A DNA stretch of 64,000 bases, taken from assembly GCA_013285465.1 (NCBI GenBank), contig CP053449.1, forward strand, positions 929,540-993,539. The letters run 5' to 3'. This document shows, piece by piece, positions 1 to 7,854 of the stretch. Within the stretch, counting starts at the first letter, position 1, and each line of letters opens with the position of its first letter. The DNA is from Pseudomonadota bacterium. GTDB lineage: Bacteria > Pseudomonadota > Alphaproteobacteria > Micavibrionales > CSBR16-224. The notes under the pieces were generated by a model. That model was not told the DNA's origin. It worked only from the letters and a program-made list of their open reading frames with translations, and searched no databases. Both the position numbers and the translations under genes were made by a program.

Positions 1-636
1 ATACTGGTTCCACATCTGTACTTCTGTGATTTCTGTGGCAATCAGCCAATGCGGTGATCCTTCCAGCAAATAGGGCGTACTGGTGTCGATGGATTTCGGG
101 CGCAGATGAAAATGGAGAATGACGGCGCCACCCCGATCCTTATTAAAATAGGGCGCATTTGCCAGCCTGTCTTCCGGCATAGTAAACCATTGATAATTCA
201 TGATATCTGTCGGCACAACGGCGAAGTAACCGCCTTCATGCTTGAAGCTGAAAAATTTGTCTTTCTCCATGCCTTCAATCTGGAAACCGCCATGTTCCCG
301 ATCATAGGGCGGGACATAGGTTTTGACCTGCACAACAATCGGATCATCAACTTTCAGGCGCGCGTAATAATCGTGGTAAATATCGGTGCGCTCATTCATA
401 TAGGTCCGTTGCTGCTGTTTGGGCGTTTGTTTGTATTCTTTTGAATTTTCAATCCAGGTTTTAAAATCCGGCTGAAATCCCGCCATTTTGTGGAATAACA
501 TGGAAACATATAATGCATCGGTCTGCGGCGTTACTTGCAGGTTTTCCAGAAACTGCTGCTGCGCATAGGCGCGGGGGATACATAACACGAAAATAATGGC
601 CGCGACAGAAACGGCAAATATAAAACGGCGATACAA
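1..636 (-). CDS. Exported protein of unknown function, C-terminus beyond window edge
   Basis: An open frame of 212 codons runs from a TTG at 636 to the window edge without a stop, so the gene is incomplete here. The TTG was chosen because an AGGAG lies 9 bases upstream and no earlier in-frame ATG is available. Residues 1-25 form a signal peptide (LYRRF, then a hydrophobic stretch, then PRAYAQQQ, with probable cleavage after AYA). The mature part is soluble-looking and rich in Tyr, Lys and Gln (e.g. KQTPKQQQRTYMNERTD, PYDREHGGFQIEGMEKDKF). I do not recognise the family. It is divergent from recA and probably sits in the periplasm. The reading frame is secure but the function is unknown. Confidence 0.72.
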   Translation of the reverse strand, partial: MYRRFIFAVSVAAIIFVLCIPRAYAQQQFLENLQVTPQTDALYVSMLFHKMAGFQPDFKTWIENSKEYKQTPKQQQRTYMNERTDIYHDYYARLKVDDPIVVQVKTYVPPYDREHGGFQIEGMEKDKFFSFKHEGGYFAVVPTDIMNYQWFTMPEDRLANAPYFNKDRGGAVILHFHLRPKSIDTSTPYLLEGSPHWLIATEITEVQMWNQY

Positions 637-797
637 AATCAGGCTCTCCTCATCGTTCTTCCTTATATTATAATCCGACAGCCGTTAAAAAAAAGTGTAA
701 ATTGTAAAACAGATGACGGGTATTGACCGAAAAGATACTGTTGCGGCACAGCATGTTAACTCTTTTGTGCGTCACTATTTTCCCGCCGAGGTCGCGT

Positions 798-823
798 AAA
801 AAACAGCGAAAATCGCTGGTTTT
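798..823. terminator. Short hairpin with A/T flanks upstream of recA
   Basis: Stem CAGCGA (804-809), loop AAA, stem TCGCTG (813-818), flanked by six A on the left and GTTTT on the right. Read leftwards it has the layout of an intrinsic terminator, with a run of T after the stem. Read rightwards it would lie upstream of the likely recA promoter. It could insulate recA from the divergent exported-protein gene. Six base pairs is short for a terminator. Confidence 0.35.
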
Positions 824-847
824 CTTTGCTTCCCCGCAGATTCAGCC

Positions 848-875
848 TTGCAAAAAGCCGCGGCTGCTTTAGACT
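848..875 (+). promoter_or_regulatory. Possible recA promoter; no SOS box seen
   Basis: TTGCAA (848-853), 16 bases, TAGACT (870-875), about 60 bases before the recA start. In the 300-base gap 637-936 I looked for the alphaproteobacterial LexA pattern GTTC-N7-GTTC (and GAAC-N7-GAAC) and found none. The gap otherwise holds only the hairpin at 798-823 and the 5' region of the divergent gene. Confidence 0.35.
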
Positions 876-936
876 GAAACCTGTCAGAATACATCACTAT
901 TACCACAAGGGAATCAGGAAAAGGAGTGCCCGCACC

Positions 937-2085
937 ATGACCGTCACTAATCTGAAAACCAAAGAAAATAACGGCGAAAAGCAGAAAGCGCTCGACGCGG
1001 CTTTGCAACATATCGAAAAAGCCTTCGGTAAAGGCTCGATTATGAAGCTGGGCGCGGAAGGACAGCAGGTTCAAAATATCGAAGCCGTATCCACCGGATC
1101 GCTTGGTCTTGATATCGCTCTTGGAATCGGCGGCTTGCCGCGCGGTCGTATCACGGAAATTTACGGACCGGAAAGCTCCGGTAAAACAACATTGGCGCTG
1201 CATGTGGTTGCCGAAGCGCAAAAACAGGGCGGCACCTGTGCCGTTGTTGATGCCGAGCACGCGCTTGATCCCGCCTATGCCGCAAAACTCGGCTGTAACG
1301 TGCCCGAGCTGTTGATCTCCCAGCCCGATACGGGTGAACAGGCGCTTGAAATCGCCGATACGCTGGTACGTTCCGGCGCGATTGATGTTCTGGTCATCGA
1401 CTCCGTTGCGGCACTTGTGCCGAAAGCCGAGCTGGAAGGCGAAATGGGCGACACCCATGTCGGTCTGCAAGCCCGCCTGATGAGTCAGGCGCTGCGGAAG
1501 CTGACAGGCTCGATCTCCAAATCGAAAACCGTCGTGATCTTTATTAACCAGATCCGTATGAAAATCGGCGTCATGTTCGGCAGTCCCGAAACAACTGCCG
1601 GCGGTAACGCGCTGAAATTCTACGCCTCTGTCCGTCTTGATATTCGCCGCAGCAAGCAGATCAAAGACAAGGAAGAATCCGTCGGCTCCATCACCAATGT
1701 GAAAGTCGTGAAAAACAAAGTTGCGCCGCCTTTCCGCACCGTGTCTTTTGACATTATGTTCGGTCAGGGCATCTCGAAAGAGGGCGAAATCCTTGATCTG
1801 GGCGTTGACAGCAATGTTGTTGAAAAATCCGGTGCCTGGTTCTCCTATAAAGGGGAAAAAATCGGGCAGGGCCGTGAAAAAGCGAAAGAGTTTTTGAAAG
1901 AAAACCCGAAAATTTCGCATGCGATTGAAAGCGTTATCCGCAATAATGCCGGTCTGGTTGCTGAAACAATGCTGATGACCAGCGTGGAAGCCGCGGAATT
2001 CGAAAAAGACGCTGAAGAAGCCGCTGCGGTTGTTGCCGCTGAAAAAGCAAAAGACACAAAAGACGCAGAGAAAGCGGCTGAATAA
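937..2085 (+). CDS. recA: Recombinase RecA
   Basis: 382 residues, full length for the family. RecA binds single-stranded DNA, drives strand exchange and triggers LexA cleavage. The start is the ATG at 937: AGGAG lies 10 bases before it, and the residues encoded upstream do not belong to RecA. Walker A GPESSGKT is at residues 77-84, the Walker B-like LVIDSV follows at about 145, and the conserved loops [19 protein letters not shown] and [18 protein letters not shown] are intact. The C-terminus is an acidic and Ala/Lys-rich tail, as usual. The gene is followed by a strong intrinsic terminator, so it is probably monocistronic. No LexA operator could be seen upstream. Confidence 0.98.
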   Translation: MTVTNLKTKENNGEKQKALDAALQHIEKAFGKGSIMKLGAEGQQVQNIEAVSTGSLGLDIALGIGGLPRGRITEIYGPESSGKTTLALHVVAEAQKQGGTCAVVDAEHALDPAYAAKLGCNVPELLISQPDTGEQALEIADTLVRSGAIDVLVIDSVAALVPKAELEGEMGDTHVGLQARLMSQALRKLTGSISKSKTVVIFINQIRMKIGVMFGSPETTAGGNALKFYASVRLDIRRSKQIKDKEESVGSITNVKVVKNKVAPPFRTVSFDIMFGQGISKEGEILDLGVDSNVVEKSGAWFSYKGEKIGQGREKAKEFLKENPKISHAIESVIRNNAGLVAETMLMTSVEAAEFEKDAEEAAAVVAAEKAKDTKDAEKAAE

Positions 2086-2117
2086 CAGCCGTTTTTCTGC
2101 AAAGATATGACGGAATG

Positions 2118-2150
2118 CCCCTTCGCCCTTGGTGAAGGGGTTTTCTTTTT
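2118..2150 (+). terminator. Intrinsic terminator of recA
   Basis: Stem CCCCTTC (2118-2124) pairs with GAAGGGG (2134-2140) around a 9-base loop and is followed by TTTTCTTTTT. Confidence 0.9.
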
Positions 2151-2168
2151 GCTGTTATGGCAATAAAA

Positions 2169-2197
2169 TTGACAAATATTATGTAATATGTTATATT
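2169..2197 (+). promoter_or_regulatory. Near-consensus sigma-70 promoter of the ankyrin gene at 2238
   Basis: TTGACA at 2169-2174, exactly 17 bases, TATATT at 2192-2197, leaving a leader of roughly 35 bases. The spacer carries TTATGTAATATGT (2179-2191), which recurs in the promoter of another ankyrin gene at 55898-55910 and could be an operator. Confidence 0.8.
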
Positions 2198-2237
2198 TTC
2201 GCCAGTTTTATCAATCATAAAGACAGATAGGAATATC

Positions 2238-3395
2238 ATGACGGCGGAACAGAAAACGGACGATCAGGCGCAGACGGCACAGAAAGCTGTTAAAGCAAAA
2301 AAGCCGAAAAAACCGAAGAAAACCAAGGAAGAAAAAGCCGCAGCCCGCAAGCAGTTCCGTGATTACTGGCAATGGCGCATTGCGCTGTCATTCAAAGGGG
2401 TGAATGGCTGGATCAGTGAAATGGAGAGTGCGGTCGAAAATGAAGACCGTAAAAAGCTGAACGCCATCCTGAATAACGGTGAATTTAAACGCAAACTCGG
2501 CGAACAAAAACAAAAAAACCTGATCGTTATGGCGTGGGAAACCGTTATCGCCAAAGAAAAAACGGAACTTTATGATTTCCTGCTGAACCATCCCTGCGAT
2601 CCCAGCGTTAAGGATAGAAGCTCCCGCTACGGCAATAAGTCAAAGCCGGGCGAATATATGACGGCCTATGCCGTGGCCTACCGCAATCGCCCGATTTTGG
2701 AGGCTATGCAGCAGGCCGGTGTGGATATGAATTTCGAATGGCATAATTACGACTGGCATATGCGCGATACGCGCGGCATTCCGCTGGATAATGCCGTGAA
2801 ACGCCATGACAGTGAATTTGTTTCTGTACTGCTGGACGGCGGCGCGAAAGCCGGTTATCGCCATGCGGCGGTGCTGGTCAATAATCTTGCCAAAGGGCGC
2901 GGCATAGAAAACGGCCATGAATGTCTTGATATGATTTTGGCGAAAAAGCCGAAACTTGATCTGGAAGACGGCGCATTACTGCGCACCGCGGCACAAGGCC
3001 GCGACAAAGTCACGTTTGAAAAACTTCTCGATGCTGGTGCTGATCTGGAATTGTCCTACCGCTATACACAGGGCGGCACGGCAGAGGCGGAATTTATGCG
3101 CGCCTATGTTGAAAAAAGCCGCACCGGCTGGCATCTGGCAGGTGAAGATGTTGTCATCAAAATCAGCTATGCCCCTGACAGCGACACACGCATCCGCGAG
3201 GTCTTTAATTTCGGCAGCGAAATCGTCTCGACCGAAATCAATGATAATGCCCCTGCGCAGCTGCCCTTTAATCAGGTGGCGCAAAAACAGATTCAAAAAG
3301 CAAAATCCGCACAGGCAAAACTGCTGAAAAAGCCGGAAGAACAGGTGCAGCAGACACCGCTGCCCGCATCTTCCAGTGCGAAAAAAACGCGGTAA
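2238..3395 (+). CDS. Ankyrin-type protein with C-terminal IFNF domain
   Basis: 385 residues. Residues 1-35 are a Lys/Ala-rich basic stretch. About 55-290 hold degenerate ankyrin repeats, recognisable by pieces such as PLDNAVKRHDSEFVSVLLDG and LLRTAAQGRDKVTFEKLLDAG. The C-terminal part, from about 297 on, begins GWHLAGEDVVIK, continues RIREVFNFG and ends in a Lys/Gln-rich tail. This segment matches the C-termini of the proteins at 6697-7728, 7855-8889 and 55101-55832. There is no signal peptide or membrane span, so it is probably cytoplasmic and protein-binding. It has its own promoter and a terminator, so it is monocistronic. The ankyrin call is good; the partner and role are unknown. Confidence 0.85.
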   Translation: MTAEQKTDDQAQTAQKAVKAKKPKKPKKTKEEKAAARKQFRDYWQWRIALSFKGVNGWISEMESAVENEDRKKLNAILNNGEFKRKLGEQKQKNLIVMAWETVIAKEKTELYDFLLNHPCDPSVKDRSSRYGNKSKPGEYMTAYAVAYRNRPILEAMQQAGVDMNFEWHNYDWHMRDTRGIPLDNAVKRHDSEFVSVLLDGGAKAGYRHAAVLVNNLAKGRGIENGHECLDMILAKKPKLDLEDGALLRTAAQGRDKVTFEKLLDAGADLELSYRYTQGGTAEAEFMRAYVEKSRTGWHLAGEDVVIKISYAPDSDTRIREVFNFGSEIVSTEINDNAPAQLPFNQVAQKQIQKAKSAQAKLLKKPEEQVQQTPLPASSSAKKTR

Positions 3396-3420
3396 TCTTT
3401 TACCTTAGAAGGCGGAATCA

Positions 3421-3451
3421 AAAAAGGCGTGCAAATCAAAGCACGCCTTTT
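3421..3451. terminator. Bidirectional intrinsic terminator
   Basis: AAAAGGCGTGC and GCACGCCTTTT form an 11-bp stem around AAATCAAA, with A and T runs on the two sides. It serves the ankyrin gene ending at 3395 and the convergent gene ending at 3475. Confidence 0.88.
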
Positions 3452-3474
3452 GAATATTGTATCGCCGTGACGAC

Positions 3475-4170
3475 TTAGCCGCGTGACTGTTTCGGCAGTC
3501 CGGCTTTGACCTTTATCTTGGCTTCTTCCAGCGACAAATCATGTGCAACACTATGGCCGATGCGCCGGTGTGTGCGGTAGTTGTTAAAGAAGGCTGTCAG
3601 CTTATTGCGGGATTTTTGCGTTTCTTTGGTATCCATGACGGTGTAAAGGCCGGTCTGCTCATTTTTCTCCGCGGAGAGATAGTTGAAGACACGCTCCAGA
3701 CCTTTTTCGGAAACAAGCTCTTTCTCGCCGGTGATGGTTTTGGGAGATTGGCGGCTTGTTGCCAGTATTTTCCGCAGCGCTGTGATATTTTCATCCGATA
3801 GCGGGTTCAGAATAGGGCGGTTTTTCTGCTTGCAGAGCAATTCACCGTCATAGGGTTCAATATGTCCTTTTTCCTGCTCTGCTTCCCATTTTTTTAGCAG
3901 TTTCACGGCTTTATCAAGGGAGATGTTATTCCAGCCGCTATACTGTTCCTCACGGAAGCTGTTCCCCTGTTGGCGACCATCGTTCCCAATACCGCAGGAA
4001 TAGGTGAAAATGCTGACATCCAGCTTGTTATCTTCATTGACAACGGCCTGCATGTGACTGTAATGCACTTCGCTGTCGCTATCGGGGTAAAAGGTTACGC
4101 CGCTAGTCGGGGCGAAGGGCTTTGTGTGTAAACCGGGAATGTTTTTATAAGGGGTGTTTTCTGTGGTCAT
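3475..4170 (-). CDS. Hypothetical protein, no family recognised
   Basis: 231 residues from the ATG at 4170. An ATG 30 bases upstream is less likely: it lacks a ribosome binding site and sits almost on the predicted transcription start, while the chosen ATG has AAGGA at good spacing. The protein is soluble, polar and Lys/Glu-rich with no signal peptide. Visible pieces include TFYPDSDSEVHYSHMQAVVN, GNSFREEQYSGWNNIS and FFNNYRTHRRIGHSVAHDLS. It is flanked by its own promoter and a terminator, so it is a single-gene unit. I cannot assign a function. Confidence 0.75.
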   Translation of the reverse strand: MTTENTPYKNIPGLHTKPFAPTSGVTFYPDSDSEVHYSHMQAVVNEDNKLDVSIFTYSCGIGNDGRQQGNSFREEQYSGWNNISLDKAVKLLKKWEAEQEKGHIEPYDGELLCKQKNRPILNPLSDENITALRKILATSRQSPKTITGEKELVSEKGLERVFNYLSAEKNEQTGLYTVMDTKETQKSRNKLTAFFNNYRTHRRIGHSVAHDLSLEEAKIKVKAGLPKQSRG

Positions 4171-4210
4171 GTTAGTAGTCTTCCTTACAGTCGTTTTCAT
4201 GTGATAGAGG

Positions 4211-4239
4211 ACTGTAGAAGCAGTTCAATAATATGTCAA
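4211..4239 (-). promoter_or_regulatory. Promoter of the gene at 3475-4170
   Basis: On the minus strand TTGACA (4234-4239), 17 bases, TACAGT (4211-4216). The expected start of transcription is near 4203, which supports the internal ATG at 4170 as the true start. Confidence 0.75.
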
Positions 4240-4317
4240 GTTATGGGGCGGAGGAATTCTACTAAGTCACTGGATTAAAACAATATAAAAATATTGTATT
4301 GGTATGATTTTTTATGC

Positions 4318-5154
4318 TCAGGCCGTCATCAAATCCAGCAATTCGCCTTGCCCTGACAACAGCCCGCAGGTGATCGGCAGGCTGTCCATTTCAGCCGTGG
4401 TACCATCCAGCGTCATTGTGACGCCGTTGACCTTCACGCCTTGCGCATTGGGGTCATAGCCGCGGATCACATAGGAAAACGGATCATAGGCGGTACGGAT
4501 GTCATTGAATTTTTTTCCCTTCCACCAGAAACTGTCCTGCTGCTGCGCAAGCGGTTTTTCAGGATCAATTCCCGCATGTACGAACAGCAGCGGCGTGTTG
4601 CCGGTCGTAAAGGCGGCGCGGCGCAGGGCGGCCATAAATTCGCTGTGACCGGGATGGCGGCGCAGATTTTGGCGCAGTGAATTGGTCCATTTCGTCAGGC
4701 TTAAAATACCTTCGCGGCAGACGCGGCGGGCTTCTTCTATATTGCCGCCGTAATCACACAGGCTTTGCGCAATGCCGTGTTCGATCATCCATTCAAAGAC
4801 GCCGGACGGGTCGCGGGCGAATTGCAGTTGCAAAAGCTTTTGCCAGATTTCCTCCTGCACACCGCGCAGATACACGATATCACCGCATTGCACACCTTCC
4901 TGTGCCAACAGATATTTGCGGAATCCCAGTAAGTCATCAATCGTCTGTACGGCGGAATGCGCGGCACTGCCATCCGCATCACCGCCGGTATAATTACCGA
5001 AATAGACAACACGGTCGCCGGGCTTGAAATTGCGGGCGATTTCTTCATGAATATCGGCAAGTTTTTCCCTGTCACCGTAAATGGCGGAAACAGTCCAGAT
5101 ACGGCGGGGATCTTTCAGATTTGCAAAACGCGGATCATCTGCAGGGGATGTCAT
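4318..5154 (-). CDS. Metallophosphoesterase-like protein with degenerate active site
   Basis: 278 residues. The layout follows the PPP/ApaH-type metallophosphatases: AIYGDRE at about 24-30 where GDxHG is expected, GDRVVYFGNYTGG at about 46-58 where GDxVDRG is expected, LRGVQEE at about 96-102 where RGNHE is expected, and VHAGID at about 192, which is well kept. Thus the metal-binding His of the first motif, the Asp of the second and the Asn-His of the third are changed. The fold seems retained but catalysis is doubtful. GAGG precedes the ATG, and a promoter lies at 5251-5280. The family call rests on motif order and spacing, so it is moderately sure. A pseudo-enzyme with binding or regulatory function is my inference. 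Confidence 0.68.
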   Translation of the reverse strand: MTSPADDPRFANLKDPRRIWTVSAIYGDREKLADIHEEIARNFKPGDRVVYFGNYTGGDADGSAAHSAVQTIDDLLGFRKYLLAQEGVQCGDIVYLRGVQEEIWQKLLQLQFARDPSGVFEWMIEHGIAQSLCDYGGNIEEARRVCREGILSLTKWTNSLRQNLRRHPGHSEFMAALRRAAFTTGNTPLLFVHAGIDPEKPLAQQQDSFWWKGKKFNDIRTAYDPFSYVIRGYDPNAQGVKVNGVTMTLDGTTAEMDSLPITCGLLSGQGELLDLMTA

Positions 5155-5250
5155 ATATGCCTCAAATCACCGTTTTTTAAGAATGTTATTGTGTTGTGAC
5201 GGTCATGATGTGACCGGAAGGCGGGCAGAGAAGAACATCTCTGTTCTTTC

Positions 5251-5280
5251 AGTATAGCACAGGTGATTCGAATCCGTAAA
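5251..5280 (-). promoter_or_regulatory. Likely promoter of the metallophosphatase-like gene
   Basis: On the minus strand TTTACG (5275-5280), 18 bases, TATACT (5251-5256). A small hairpin GAACA-GAGA-TGTTC falls in the early leader. Confidence 0.5.
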
Positions 5281-5301
5281 CAACTGATTCGTCAAGCTGA
5301 A

Positions 5302-6618
5302 TCATTCTTCCGTAAAGGCGATCGCCTGGCCTGACGGCGTACCGCTGATCTCGTCATCACGCATGGCGATCACGCCGCCCAGCACGGTCATCACAGGCCA
5401 GCCCGTGACTTCCATGCCGTCAAAAGGCGTCCAGCCACATTTGCTTTTGACCCAGTCATTGCTGATGGTGCGGCGGGCATTCATGTCGACGATTGTCAAA
5501 TCACCGTCATAACCGGTTTCAATCCGGCCCTTGCCTTTGATGCCGTAAATGCGCTGCGGATTGTGGCAGACCATATCGACAAAACGCTCCAGCGTCAGCC
5601 GGCCATGATTGACATGGTTCAGCATCAGCGGCACCAGCGTCTGCACACCCGGCATACCGCTGGGGCTTTCGGGATAGGGGCGGGCTTTTTCCTCATGCGT
5701 ATGCGGTGCGTGATCCGAGCCGATCAAATCGGCAACGCCTTTTTGCAAGCCTTTCCACAAGGCGGCGCGGTGGCGCTCTTCACGGATCGGCGGGTTCATC
5801 TGCGCGAGCGTGCCCAAGCGCTCGTAACAATCCGGCGCAAACAGCGTCAGATGCTGCGGCGTGACTTCCACCGTGGCAATATCCTTATTGGCCGCCAGCA
5901 GCTCCATTTCCTCCGCCGTCGTCACATGCAGAACATGGATGGGGCGGCCGGTTTTATGCGCCAGTCTGAGCAGTCGTTGCGTGGCTTTCAGCGCGGTTTC
6001 CACATCACGCCAATGCGGATGCAGTTTTACATCACCGCTGCCTGCAACCAGCGCCGCGCGCTCTTTTAAGCGGGCCTCATCCTCGGCATGTACGGCAACG
6101 CGGCGCGTACCGTGGGAGAGAATGCGCTCCAGCGTTTCATCATCTTCGGTTAAAAGATTGCCGGTACTGGAACCCATAAAGACTTTCACACCGCAGCAGC
6201 CGGGCAGACGTTCCAGAACGGGCAGTTCTGCGGCATTCTCGCCGGTGCCGCCGACAAAAAAGGCGTAATTGCACCATGCACGGCCTGCGGCGCGGTCCAG
6301 CTTGTCTTGCAGCGCTTCCGCCGTCGTGGTCAGCGGATCGGTATTGGGCATTTCAAACACAGCGGTCACACCGCCGGCCAGTGCGGCCAGTGTTCCCGTA
6401 TTCAAATCTTCCTTATGGGTGTTGCCGGGTTCACGAAAATGCACCTGCGTGTCAATCACGCCGGGCAGAATATGCAGGCCTTTACAGTCGATTTCTTCCG
6501 CCGCAGGCGCATCCGGCTTGCCGATTGCGGTAATTTTGCCGCCGGTAACGCCGATATCGGCCTGAATTGTGCCATCCGGTGTGACGATATGGCCGTTTTT
6601 GAAAAGAATGTCATACAT
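5302..6618 (-). CDS. pyrC: Dihydroorotase
   Basis: 438 residues, a class I dihydroorotase that cyclises N-carbamoyl-aspartate to dihydroorotate in pyrimidine synthesis. Metal ligands are visible: the DTQVHFREPG motif, the lysine in GVKVFMGSSTG (expected to be carboxylated), AVHAED, HVLHVTT and SDHAPH. The substrate loop ESPSGMPGVQT is present. The start has a perfect AGGAGG seven bases upstream, but that AGGAGG lies inside a hairpin (6622-6669), so translation may be controlled or the hairpin may be a terminator of the upstream gene. A weak dyad, TGATTC/GAATCA, overlaps the stop codon. Hydantoinase or allantoinase is a less likely alternative. Confidence 0.92.
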   Translation of the reverse strand: MYDILFKNGHIVTPDGTIQADIGVTGGKITAIGKPDAPAAEEIDCKGLHILPGVIDTQVHFREPGNTHKEDLNTGTLAALAGGVTAVFEMPNTDPLTTTAEALQDKLDRAAGRAWCNYAFFVGGTGENAAELPVLERLPGCCGVKVFMGSSTGNLLTEDDETLERILSHGTRRVAVHAEDEARLKERAALVAGSGDVKLHPHWRDVETALKATQRLLRLAHKTGRPIHVLHVTTAEEMELLAANKDIATVEVTPQHLTLFAPDCYERLGTLAQMNPPIREERHRAALWKGLQKGVADLIGSDHAPHTHEEKARPYPESPSGMPGVQTLVPLMLNHVNHGRLTLERFVDMVCHNPQRIYGIKGKGRIETGYDGDLTIVDMNARRTISNDWVKSKCGWTPFDGMEVTGWPVMTVLGGVIAMRDDEISGTPSGQAIAFTEE

Positions 6619-6621
6619 GAA

Positions 6622-6669
6622 AAAACCTCCTGAACCTTTCCGTGAAAATACACGGTTTCAGGAGGTTTT
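6622..6669 (-). promoter_or_regulatory. Hairpin that sequesters the pyrC ribosome binding site
   Basis: On the minus strand AAAACCTCCTGAA (6657-6669) pairs perfectly over 13 bp with TTCAGGAGGTTTT (6622-6634). An inner CCGTG/CACGG stem closes around a short loop. The right arm contains the AGGAGG of pyrC, and the T run ends two bases before the ATG. It has the form of an intrinsic terminator for the upstream ankyrin gene and of a translation-blocking leader for pyrC at once. Confidence 0.8.
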
Positions 6670-6696
6670 AAAAGTGCGAAAGCGGAAACATACCTC

Positions 6697-7728
6697 TTAA
6701 GAAGAAGGACGGTTGCCACGCGCCGAATAGGTATTGCTGCTCCGCGTATAGGTTTCAATGGCTTCGGGCGTACCGCCTTTTTCCAACAGCTTTGCATGAG
6801 CCTGTTTGATTTCCTCTTTATGCGCGACGTCGTCAAAGCTTTGCAGCGGGGAATGCGAAACATTTTTCACATCACCGTCGGCTTCCAGCATTTCCGTGAC
6901 TTTTTCAATCTCCTGCGACAGGAAGTTGAAAATCTTTGTCAGGCGCATTTTACCGGGCAGGGTCGATGTTTTGGCGATGGTAAAATCATCCAGCAATGCC
7001 CATTTGGAATTATGCTTGGCAGGTGAATTCAGATTGCGGACATCCGTGCCGTCATCCAGGTCTTCAAAACGGGCAACAAGATAGGCTTTGGTGGCGGGAT
7101 GATCCGCCGCCTCGAAATCTTCTTTGTAGAATTGTGCGCCGTTATTCAGCAGCAATTCCAGAATTTCCAGCTGGTCATTTTCGACGGCACCGCCGACGGG
7201 CGTATATTTACGTGTCTTTGTGCGATTCCAGCGCGGGGAGCCGCCAATTTCAAGATCGGCACCGTAAGACAGCAGCAAAGCCGCAAAATCCGTCCGGTCA
7301 TCTTCCAGTGTGGTGTGTCCCAATAATGTGTAATCATTATCTTTATCACCAAAGCCGTTGATGTCCAGAAACCCTTCCTGTTGCTGATTGACAGCCAGAA
7401 GGAATTGCAAGCGCCACAGATTACCGTCAATAATCGCCATTGATGCTTGCTTTAAACGCCAATCCGCATCTTCCGTAAAGCTCTCTTTCGCCCATTCAAT
7501 ATCGTCCTCATCAGGGGCGGGAATGGTGATGTCATAAACGTCACCATTGGGCAGTTTCAGCTTGCCGCGTTGCTCTTTGCGATGAATATGTTTTTCGACA
7601 TTATCCGCCGTAATTTCTACAGGTGCGGATTGCGGCTGCGAACGCGGCTTGATATGCGGCAGAATACGCGGTGTTTTTTTATCCTCATTGCGCGGCGTGT
7701 TCTCGGGGGGCTCGGGATGTTCTTCCAT
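6697..7728 (-). CDS. Ankyrin-type protein with C-terminal IFNF domain
   Basis: 343 residues. An N-terminal Pro/Arg-rich linker (1-35) is followed by a segment with LPNGDVYDITIPAPDEDDIEW (about 60-80), then two to three degenerate ankyrin repeats (YTLLGHTTLEDDRTDFAALL, TPVGGAVENDQLEILELLLN). The C-terminal domain starts KWALLDDFTIAK and contains MRLTKIFNF at about 257-265. The protein is a clear paralogue of its upstream neighbour at 7855-8889 (shared LPxGD...TIPAPD, LWR..FLL and the IFNF block), so the pair arose by tandem duplication. GAGGA precedes the ATG. No signal or membrane segment is seen; cellular role unknown. Confidence 0.85.
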   Translation of the reverse strand: MEEHPEPPENTPRNEDKKTPRILPHIKPRSQPQSAPVEITADNVEKHIHRKEQRGKLKLPNGDVYDITIPAPDEDDIEWAKESFTEDADWRLKQASMAIIDGNLWRLQFLLAVNQQQEGFLDINGFGDKDNDYTLLGHTTLEDDRTDFAALLLSYGADLEIGGSPRWNRTKTRKYTPVGGAVENDQLEILELLLNNGAQFYKEDFEAADHPATKAYLVARFEDLDDGTDVRNLNSPAKHNSKWALLDDFTIAKTSTLPGKMRLTKIFNFLSQEIEKVTEMLEADGDVKNVSHSPLQSFDDVAHKEEIKQAHAKLLEKGGTPEAIETYTRSSNTYSARGNRPSS

Positions 7729-7792
7729 CGGGTCCTCTTCTCATGAATATAGGGCGCAAAGCGCGGTTCTTGCGGGAATTAACAATAAAAAA

Positions 7793-7822
7793 ATGCTAGC
7801 ATGCGCAAATGCGCTATGTCAA
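7793..7822 (-). promoter_or_regulatory. Probable promoter of the ankyrin gene at 6697-7728
   Basis: On the minus strand TTGACA (7817-7822), 18 bases, TAGCAT (7793-7798). The spacer holds a dyad GCGCA-TT-TGCGC, and ATGCTAGCAT is palindromic over the -10 region, so an operator here is possible. Confidence 0.5.
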
Positions 7823-7854
7823 TAAATTAAATATATTCCGGGTTGCTGTTTTTT

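Noticed and set aside
775-1920. 381-codon open frame opposite recA
   Set aside because: Antisense to recA with no recognisable features.
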